Made by a program: the position numbers and the translations under genes
Notes under the pieces: generated by a model
Database searches by the model: none
The model's input: only the letters and a program-made list of their open reading frames with translations
Told to the model about the DNA's origin: nothing
Shown here: piece by piece, positions 56,186-64,000 of the stretch
Position numbering within the stretch: position 1 is the stretch's first letter
Layout: each line of letters starts with the position of its first letter
Assembly: GCA_003402375.1 (NCBI GenBank)
Contig: QFXJ01000049.1
Coordinates: 1-64,000 of the forward strand
DNA from: Candidatus Nitrotoga sp. CP45
GTDB lineage: Bacteria; Pseudomonadota; Gammaproteobacteria; Burkholderiales; Gallionellaceae
Reading direction: 5' to 3'
DNA length: 64,000 bases

Positions 56186-56802
56186 ATCAGGCCGAAGAAT
56201 TGGCGCTGGGCATCACACAACTTGGGCTGGATGCCACGCCAGAATTACAGCGCAAGCTGTTAAGTTATCTTGAACTGTTGCAAAAATGGAACCGGGTTTA
56301 TAACCTGACGGCCATTCGTCAGCCAGCACAGATGATAAATAGCCATTTACTCGACAGCCTTGCCGTGTTGCCACATTTATGGCCTGGTCGTTGGCTAGAC
56401 GTAGGTTGCGGCGCAGGTCTGCCCGGTTTGATACTAGCGCTTATGCGCCCGAAATGGACATTCGTCCTTCTGGACAGTAATAGCAAAAAAACAAGTTTTG
56501 TACAACAAGTGAAAATCGAACTGGAACTACACAACGTAAGCATTACCTGCACACGCGTGGAAGCCTGGCAAGCAGGGGAGAAATTCGACGGTATCATTTC
56601 CCGAGCTTTTGCAGAAACTGCAAAATTTGTTACGCTGACGCGTCATTTGCTGACTCAAGAAGGACGCTGGGTCGCCATGAAGGGGATTCCGCAACAGGAA
56701 CTGGAGCGGTTACCGAACGATGTCAGCGTGGAACAAGTTATTCCGTTGCAGGTACCGGGGTTAACCGCCGCGCGCTGCCTGATAATGTTGAAACCCTCTT
56801 GA
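56182..56802 (+). CDS. rsmG: 16S rRNA (guanine-527-N7) methyltransferase
   Basis: The product has 206 residues. [22 protein letters not shown] and the SAM site [20 protein letters not shown] are diagnostic of GidB/RsmG. Its loss gives low-level streptomycin resistance in other bacteria. It overlaps mnmG by 4 bases and parA follows directly. Confidence 0.97.
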   Translation: MNQAEELALGITQLGLDATPELQRKLLSYLELLQKWNRVYNLTAIRQPAQMINSHLLDSLAVLPHLWPGRWLDVGCGAGLPGLILALMRPKWTFVLLDSNSKKTSFVQQVKIELELHNVSITCTRVEAWQAGEKFDGIISRAFAETAKFVTLTRHLLTQEGRWVAMKGIPQQELERLPNDVSVEQVIPLQVPGLTAARCLIMLKPS

Positions 56803-56804
56803 AT

Positions 56805-57584
56805 ATGATCAAAATACTAGCGATTACCAATCAAAAAGGGGGGGTGGGCAAAACTACCACATCAATTAATCTAGCCGCAAGTCTGGCAGCCGTTAAGCAG
56901 CGTGTATTGCTGATTGATCTTGATCCCCAAGGTAATGCCACTATGGGCAGCGGTATAAATAAGCGTGATTTGTCAGCAACCATTTACCACGTGTTGCTAG
57001 GAAGCAAAACCCTGCATGAAGTTCGTCTTCATTCGGAAGCCGGAAGGTATGACGTGCTGCCAGCGAACCGCGATCTGGCTGGCGCCGAAATTGAACTGGT
57101 TGATTTGCCACAGCGTGAAACCCGGCTTAAGGAAGCTCTACAAGCCGTGACGGCTGAATATGATTATGCATTGATTGATTGTCCTCCCGCTTTAAATCTG
57201 CTTACCCTCAACGGGCTGTGCGCAGCCAAGTCAGTCATGATTCCGGTGCAATGTGAATATTATGCCTTGGAAGGGCTTAGCGATTTGGTCAACACCATCC
57301 GAAAAGTGCGGGCGCACCTTAATCCAGATCTTGAAATTGAGGGTTTGCTGCGTACCATGTTCGATCCACGTAATACGTTGGCTTTGCAAGTATCCGAACA
57401 ATTACAACAACATTTTGGCGAGAAAGTTTATCGTACTATCATCCCGCGTAATGTGCGATTGGCGGAAGCGCCCAGCTATGGTGTACCGGTGCTTCATCAT
57501 GACAAACCTTCCAAAGGTGCGCAGGCCTATCTAGCTCTGGCAGGCGAATTGCTCAATAAAGCGGCGCAATCAGCACCAGCTTAA
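56805..57584 (+). CDS. parA: Chromosome partitioning ATPase ParA (Soj)
   Basis: The product has 259 residues. The deviant Walker A KGGVGKTTTSINLAASLA, the NLD-like LIDLDPQGNATMGSG and DCPPALNLLTLNGL are typical of chromosomal ParA. It moves ParB-parS complexes along the nucleoid. The ATG at 56805 is preferred to a TTG two codons earlier, within the rsmG stop. Confidence 0.96.
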   Translation: MIKILAITNQKGGVGKTTTSINLAASLAAVKQRVLLIDLDPQGNATMGSGINKRDLSATIYHVLLGSKTLHEVRLHSEAGRYDVLPANRDLAGAEIELVDLPQRETRLKEALQAVTAEYDYALIDCPPALNLLTLNGLCAAKSVMIPVQCEYYALEGLSDLVNTIRKVRAHLNPDLEIEGLLRTMFDPRNTLALQVSEQLQQHFGEKVYRTIIPRNVRLAEAPSYGVPVLHHDKPSKGAQAYLALAGELLNKAAQSAPA

Positions 57585-57600
57585 CCTAGAAGGAAATGAC

Positions 57601-58443
57601 TTGGCAAAACCAAACAAAGGATTAGGACGCGGCTTGGATGTGTTGCTGGCCGGTAGCGGCAAAGAGCAAGACGACGTATTAAGTGAAATGAAGGTTGATG
57701 AACTCAAACCTGGCAAGTATCAGCCACGCAGCCGTATGGATGAATCCTCACTCAATGAACTGGCCGCTTCGATCAAAGTACAGGGCGTTATGCAACCGAT
57801 CCTGGCACGTTTGTTACCCAATGGTAGTCACGAGATTATTGCAGGGGAACGCCGCTGGCGTGCCGCCCAGCTAGCTGGCCTAGTTCAAGTACCGGTATTG
57901 GTGCGCAAGGTGGCGGACAACGCCGCACTCGCCATGGCGTTGATCGAAAACATTCAACGTGAAGATCTCAATCCATTAGAAGAGGCTGTCGGTATTCAAC
58001 GCCTTATAGACGAATTCAAGATGACACACATGGCAGCCGCCGATGCGGTAGGGCGTTCGCGCAGTGCAACCAGTAACTTGTTGCGACTACTCAAGCTACC
58101 GCAATCAGTGCAAGGCATGTTAATGGGCGGCAGCCTAGATATGGGCCATGCCCGAGCACTGCTAGCGCTGGATGGCGCACAGCAGATCACCGCCGCCACC
58201 AAAATTATAGCGGACGGGCTGTCGGTGCGCGAGGCAGAAAAACTGGTACAGAATTTATTGAATCCCATACCACAACACAAAAAAGCAAAGCCCAATCGCG
58301 ATATCCTGCAATTGCAAGAAGATATTGCCCAGCATCTCGGCACCAATGTACAAATCAAAACAGGTAAAAAAGGCGCAGGCAAGCTAATTATCAACTACAC
58401 CAGCCATGATCATTTGGCCGATCTAATCGCACGTTGGAAATAA
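57601..58443 (+). CDS. parB: Chromosome partitioning protein ParB (Spo0J)
   Basis: The product has 280 residues and starts with TTG after AAGGAAATG. LKPGKYQPR (box I) and ELAASIKVQGVMQPILAR with IAGERRWRAAQLAGL (box II, CTP binding) precede the helix-turn-helix MAAADAVGRSRSATSNLLRLLKLP that reads parS; a C-terminal dimer domain follows. It acts at the parS palindrome at 54126-54141. Confidence 0.96.
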   Translation: MAKPNKGLGRGLDVLLAGSGKEQDDVLSEMKVDELKPGKYQPRSRMDESSLNELAASIKVQGVMQPILARLLPNGSHEIIAGERRWRAAQLAGLVQVPVLVRKVADNAALAMALIENIQREDLNPLEEAVGIQRLIDEFKMTHMAAADAVGRSRSATSNLLRLLKLPQSVQGMLMGGSLDMGHARALLALDGAQQITAATKIIADGLSVREAEKLVQNLLNPIPQHKKAKPNRDILQLQEDIAQHLGTNVQIKTGKKGAGKLIINYTSHDHLADLIARWK

Positions 58444-58461
58444 ACCCCTGAAAATAAATCG

Positions 58462-58489
58462 TTGACGCCAACAAGCGAGATTGAGTAGA

Positions 58490-58491
<2 letters not shown>
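58462..58491 (+). promoter_or_regulatory. Sigma-70 promoter of the atp operon
   Basis: TTGACG (58462-58467) and TAGAAT (58486-58491) are 18 bases apart, 18 bases after the parB stop. The -10 box covers the first ATG of atpI, which suggests that translation may begin further in. Confidence 0.6.
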
Positions 58492-59736
<1,245 letters not shown>

Positions 59737-59781
59737 AGAACTATAAATTTATTTTCTTAAACACTTAACTTTTACTGATAG

Positions 59782-60036
<255 letters not shown>

Positions 60037-60070
60037 GCCTGCGTGCATTTAATCAAGGAAAGGTTTTTGC

Positions 60071-60541
60071 ATGAACATTAATGCGACCCTTATCGGCCAA
60101 ACGATCATGTTTGCATTGTTTGTTTGGTTTTGCATGAAATTTGTGTGGCCACCCATCATGGCAGCGCTGGATGCACGCAATAAGCGGATTGCAGATGGTT
60201 TAGCTGCGGCGGAACGGGGTAAAAATGACTTGGCGTTAGCTGCCAAACGCTCCGCTGAGCTTCTCCGAGAAGCAAAGGAAAAAGTGTCTGAAATCATTGC
60301 ATTGGGTGATAAGCGGGCGAGTGAAATTGTCGAAGAAGCCAAAGCACAAGCCAAGATAGAGGGCGACCGTATTATTACAGCAGCCAAGGCTGAAGTTGAG
60401 CAGGAAGTATTTCGCGCCAAGGAACAATTGCGGACGCAGGTGTCCGCAATTGCATTGGCTGGCGCAGGAAAAATTCTAGGCCGCGAAATAGATGCCAAAG
60501 CACATAACGATTTGCTTGATAAGCTAGTAGCGGAAATTTAA
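60071..60541 (+). CDS. atpF: F0F1 ATP synthase subunit b
   Basis: The product has 156 residues: one N-terminal membrane helix (about 5-25, [24 protein letters not shown]) and a long charged helix that forms the peripheral stalk. Length and the [25 protein letters not shown] stretch are standard. Confidence 0.96.
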   Translation: MNINATLIGQTIMFALFVWFCMKFVWPPIMAALDARNKRIADGLAAAERGKNDLALAAKRSAELLREAKEKVSEIIALGDKRASEIVEEAKAQAKIEGDRIITAAKAEVEQEVFRAKEQLRTQVSAIALAGAGKILGREIDAKAHNDLLDKLVAEI

Positions 60542-60546
60542 TTATT

Positions 60547-61080
60547 ATGGCTGAAGCTATTACTGTCGCACGCCCCTATGCCCAAGCTGCATTCGAGGAA
60601 GCGCGCGGGCTTGACGACTTGAAAGGTTGGTCAGATATACTGCAATCGTTAGCTCAAGCAGTGATTAACCCTGAAATTCATGCGATTATTACCAGCCCGC
60701 GCGCAGTTAAAAGCCAACTAGCAGAGCTGATGCTGGCACTTTGCGGTGACAAGGTAAGCGATACTCAGCGTAACTTTATCAAGTTGCTTGTAGAAGGTCA
60801 GCGCCTCTCTCTGTTACCAGAAATCGTCATGCTGTTCGAGATAATGCGAGCTGAAGCAGAAAAAAATGTGGACGTTGTGGTGACTTCCGCTTTCGATTTG
60901 AGTGAAGCGCAAAAGCAAAAAATTACTGCTGCGCTAAAAAAACGCATGGGACGTGAGATCAAGCTTAGCTGTGAAACTGACCGCACATTATTAGGCGGAG
61001 TAATTATCCGCGCCGGTGACAAAGTGATAGATGGTTCTGCGCGAACTCACCTTTCCGAGTTAGCCAACGCCTTGGCTTAA
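60547..61080 (+). CDS. atpH: F0F1 ATP synthase subunit delta
   Basis: The product has 177 residues. [15 protein letters not shown] at the start and [25 protein letters not shown] at the end are the OSCP/delta signatures. It ties the stator stalk to the top of F1. Five bases separate it from atpF. Confidence 0.96.
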   Translation: MAEAITVARPYAQAAFEEARGLDDLKGWSDILQSLAQAVINPEIHAIITSPRAVKSQLAELMLALCGDKVSDTQRNFIKLLVEGQRLSLLPEIVMLFEIMRAEAEKNVDVVVTSAFDLSEAQKQKITAALKKRMGREIKLSCETDRTLLGGVIIRAGDKVIDGSARTHLSELANALA

Positions 61081-61111
61081 TGGCAGATTTATTGAAATTA
61101 AGGAACAGCAG

Positions 61112-62653
61112 ATGAAGCTCAACCCTTCTGAAATTAGTAATTTGATTCGTAGCCGTATCGAAAATTTCGACGCGCTATCCCAAGCACGCACGGAAGGTAC
61201 AGTGGTCAGTGTAACGGATGGTATTGTACGTATTCACGGCCTGTCAGACGTAATGCAGGGCGAAATGCTCGAATTTCCCGGCAATACCTTTGGTCTAGCG
61301 CTCAATCTAGAGCGCGACTCTGTCGGCTCAGTAGTGCTGGGCGACTATGAGCATATTACCGAAGGCGACACTGTCAAATGCACTGGCCGGATTCTGGAAG
61401 TACCTGTCGGCCCTGAACTGATCGGGCGCGTAGTGAATGCCCTTGGACAGCCTATTGACGGTAAAGGTCCGGTCAACGCCAAGATGACCGATAAGATAGA
61501 AAAGGTTGCACCCGGTGTAATTGACCGAAAATCAGTATCGCAACCCGTTCAGACCGGCCTAAAAGCCATTGACTCTATGGTTCCAGTTGGCCGTGGCCAG
61601 CGCGAACTAATCATCGGTGATCGGCAGACCGGAAAAACCGCCGTAGCGATAGATGCCATCATCAACCAGAAGGGTCAGAACATGACCTGCATCTACGTGG
61701 CGATCGGTCAAAAGGCTTCTACTGTTGCCAACGTAGTACGTAAATTGGAAGAGCACGGCGCGATGGAATACACCATTGTAGTTGTGGCAACTGCCTCTGA
61801 CTCTGCGGCGATGCAGTTTCTGGCGCCATACGCTGGTTGCACTATGGGCGAGTACTATCGCGATCGCGGCCAAGATGCACTGATTGTTTATGACGACTTA
61901 ACCAAACAAGCATGGGCTTACCGCCAAATATCATTGCTGTTACGCCGACCACCGGGTCGTGAAGCCTATCCTGGAGACGTGTTCTACTTACATTCCCGTT
62001 TACTTGAGCGTGGTGCACGAGTAAATGAAGAATATGTTGAAAAGTTTACCAATGGCGAAGTCAAAGGCAAAACAGGTTCACTGACTGCGCTGCCGGTGAT
62101 TGAAACTGCTGCAGGTGACGTGTCTGCTTTTGTCCCAACCAACGTAATTTCAATTACCGATGGCCAGATTTTCCTGGAAACGGATTTATTCAATGCGGGT
62201 ATCCGTCCTGCAATCAACGCCGGTATTTCAGTGTCACGCGTGGGCGGCGCAGCACAGACTAAAGTAATCAAAAAGCTGGGTGGTGGCGTACGTTTAGCAT
62301 TGGCACAGTACCGTGAATTAGCCGCCTTCGCGCAATTCGCTTCTGATTTGGACGAAGCCACTCGCAAACAACTAGAGCGTGGTCGCCTAGTAATGGAATT
62401 GATGAAGCAGCCGCAATATGCACCATTATCCGTAGCGGAAATGGCAATAACACTGTTTGCGATCAACAAGGGCTCCTTCGATGATGTGCCGATGAACAAA
62501 GTTCTTGCATTCGAAATCGGACTGCACACATTCGTGAAATCGCAATACAAGACCTTAGAAGAAGCAATTGAATCCAGTAAGGATTTGTCTGCCGACAATG
62601 AAAAAATCTTGATTGCTGCGATTGATAAATTCAAGTCCACTGCAGTTTACTAA
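61112..62653 (+). CDS. atpA: F0F1 ATP synthase subunit alpha
   Basis: The product has 513 residues. The P-loop [15 protein letters not shown], the [17 protein letters not shown]-like segment and [17 protein letters not shown] are typical. It forms the non-catalytic sites of F1. Confidence 0.98.
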   Translation: MKLNPSEISNLIRSRIENFDALSQARTEGTVVSVTDGIVRIHGLSDVMQGEMLEFPGNTFGLALNLERDSVGSVVLGDYEHITEGDTVKCTGRILEVPVGPELIGRVVNALGQPIDGKGPVNAKMTDKIEKVAPGVIDRKSVSQPVQTGLKAIDSMVPVGRGQRELIIGDRQTGKTAVAIDAIINQKGQNMTCIYVAIGQKASTVANVVRKLEEHGAMEYTIVVVATASDSAAMQFLAPYAGCTMGEYYRDRGQDALIVYDDLTKQAWAYRQISLLLRRPPGREAYPGDVFYLHSRLLERGARVNEEYVEKFTNGEVKGKTGSLTALPVIETAAGDVSAFVPTNVISITDGQIFLETDLFNAGIRPAINAGISVSRVGGAAQTKVIKKLGGGVRLALAQYRELAAFAQFASDLDEATRKQLERGRLVMELMKQPQYAPLSVAEMAITLFAINKGSFDDVPMNKVLAFEIGLHTFVKSQYKTLEEAIESSKDLSADNEKILIAAIDKFKSTAVY

Positions 62654-62668
62654 GCTGGAGTCAAGATA

Positions 62669-63538
62669 ATGGCTGGCAGCAAAGAAATACGAACTAAAAT
62701 CAAGAGCGTTGAAAATACGCGCAAGATCACACGCGCAATGGAAATGGTGGCAGCTTCCAAAATGCGTAAAGCTCAAGATCGTATGCGTGCCGCTCGTCCC
62801 TATGCGGAAAAAATACGTCAGGTTGCAGCGCATTTATCGCGCGCTAATCCGGAATATAAACATCCATTTCTGATAAAACGCGATGTCATCAAGAACGTCG
62901 CGGTAATTATTATCACCTCAGACAAAGGATTGTGCGGTGGTCTTAATACCAACATTCTGCGTCTGGTGGTGACGCGGATGAAGGAATGGGAAAGCGAAAG
63001 CAAAAACATCAGCATATGTGCTATTGGCAATAAAGGGTTTAGCTTTATGTCCCGTATCGGTGCAAAAGTTAAATCGCATATGATCGGACTAGGAGACATT
63101 CCGCACATCGAAAAACTGATTGGAGCGGTCAAGGTCATGCTGGATGCTTACAATGCTGGCGAAATTGATGCAATTTATATTAGTTATAACGGCTTCGTTA
63201 ACACCATGAAGCAAGAGCCCAGAATGGAGCAATTACTGCCGCTCTCAAGTGAAAATCTGGAACCTGCGAATGGTAATACATGGGATTACATTTATGAGCC
63301 TGATGCCAAAGTCGTAGTAGATGAATTACTAGTACGCTATATTGAATCGTTAGTTTATAACGCAGTCACCGAAAATCAAGCGTCCGAACAGAGTGCACGC
63401 ATGGTAGCCATGAAAGCGGCTTCCGATAATGCAAAGGAAGTAATAGGCGAACTTAAGCTAATTTACAATAAAGCGCGTCAAGCAGCAATTACTAAGGAAA
63501 TATCAGAAATTGTCGGTGGTGCGGCAGCTGTAAGTTAA
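62669..63538 (+). CDS. atpG: F0F1 ATP synthase subunit gamma
   Basis: The product has 289 residues. The terminal coiled-coil helices ([35 protein letters not shown] at the start, [35 protein letters not shown] at the end) form the central rotor shaft; [12 protein letters not shown] is conserved. Confidence 0.98.
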   Translation: MAGSKEIRTKIKSVENTRKITRAMEMVAASKMRKAQDRMRAARPYAEKIRQVAAHLSRANPEYKHPFLIKRDVIKNVAVIIITSDKGLCGGLNTNILRLVVTRMKEWESESKNISICAIGNKGFSFMSRIGAKVKSHMIGLGDIPHIEKLIGAVKVMLDAYNAGEIDAIYISYNGFVNTMKQEPRMEQLLPLSSENLEPANGNTWDYIYEPDAKVVVDELLVRYIESLVYNAVTENQASEQSARMVAMKAASDNAKEVIGELKLIYNKARQAAITKEISEIVGGAAAVS

Positions 63539-63696
63539 TGCTTACAGTTGGTTGGAGCTTTAATTCTGTGCAAATGATATAACAGTATATGTAGATTTGT
63601 TAGACAAAATCATATCGCAATAGAATTTGAATTAGAGATGTGCTCTGATGTTTGCGACATCGAGTACAGAATCAATATAAAGTGGGGAACCTCAAG
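63539..63696. other. Long gap between atpG and atpD
   Basis: These 158 AT-rich bases separate atpG and atpD, far more than the other gaps in the operon (about 5-60). A short stem GATGT/ACATC lies near 63648-63662. No gene is visible. It may hold a promoter or a processing site. Confidence 0.5.
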
Positions 63697-64000
63697 ATGA
63701 GTCAAGGAAAAATTGTTCAGTGTATTGGTGCGGTGGTAGACGTTGAGTTTCCACGTGATTACATACCCAAAGTCTACGATGCGCTGGTAGTACAGGACGA
63801 TGGAAGCTCTGTCGCTGAAAAAGGCCTGACCTTGGAAGTACAGCAACAGATTGGCGACGGCGTGGTGCGCACCATTGCAATGGGGTCCTCCGACGGCCTG
63901 CGTCGCGGAATGGGTGTAACCAATACGGGTAACCAAATTACTGTGCCAGTTGGCCATGGTACTTTGGGTCGCATCATGGACGTATTGGGACGCCCTATTG
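63697..64000 (+). CDS. atpD: F0F1 ATP synthase subunit beta (partial, N-terminus)
   Basis: The first 101 residues are present: [27 protein letters not shown], the beta-barrel domain, and [14 protein letters not shown]. The window ends before the P-loop. The catalytic subunit of F1. GGGGA lies before the start at 63697. Confidence 0.97.
   Translation, partial: MSQGKIVQCIGAVVDVEFPRDYIPKVYDALVVQDDGSSVAEKGLTLEVQQQIGDGVVRTIAMGSSDGLRRGMGVTNTGNQITVPVGHGTLGRIMDVLGRPI

Overview
The window looks like a chromosomal stretch of a betaproteobacterium, most like the iron- or ammonia-oxidising Gallionellales/Nitrosomonadales. The pointers are gene blocks typical of that class: kdsD-kdsC-lptC-lptA-lptB-rpoN-hpf-ptsN-hprK-rapZ, hisD-hisG-murA next to mlaFEDCB, and mnmG-rsmG-parA-parB followed by the atp operon. 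Genus assignment is inference from gene order and protein character only.

Left part (1-16.3 kb) is accessory and heavily scarred. It starts with a tRNA-Arg(CCG) and a decayed copy of the 3' half of yicC; the intact yicC lies at 16.3-17.2 kb in the same orientation, so the accessory block sits between two direct copies. Inside are three minus-strand genes separated by attC-like sites (a small integron-cassette cluster without integrase), a frameshifted sugar-nucleotide epimerase coupled to a glycosyltransferase, a deleted REP-associated transposase, a TumE/TumA-type toxin-antitoxin pair whose toxin has a stop codon, and a 1039-residue metallophosphoesterase-STAND NTPase fusion that looks like a single-gene anti-phage defence protein. 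Then come pepN, carrying an in-frame miniature repeat element, two Hsp20 genes and a divergent J-domain remnant sharing back-to-back heat-shock-type promoters, and an unknown 272-residue protein.

Middle part (16.3-42.2 kb) is mostly core. It holds yicC/rph-rdgB-hemW, trmB-thiG-thiS, and tRNA-Gly(CCC). A small polysaccharide islet follows (GT2, UDP-glucuronate decarboxylase, an integrase remnant and a frameshifted methyltransferase). Next are ubiX, a Gx-transporter/NusG-II pair, and two long minus-strand operons. The first builds LPS precursors and export machinery and carries sigma-54 and the nitrogen-PTS regulators. The second carries histidine and peptidoglycan genes and the Mla phospholipid transport system.

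Right part (42.2-64 kb) begins with a second accessory patch: hicB, a truncated hicA, a cyclase-fold-like protein, an Old-Yellow-Enzyme homologue with altered active site, and a small membrane protein. Core genes follow: metK facing two LpxL-type acyltransferases and ubiD, an oxidoreductase, aroC behind a perfect hairpin, and a membrane GAF-cyclase. A canonical parS then precedes mnmG-rsmG-parA-parB, and finally atpI-B-E-F-H-A-G-D, cut by the window end inside atpD. The parS/parAB/mnmG cluster suggests that the right side lies near the replication origin.
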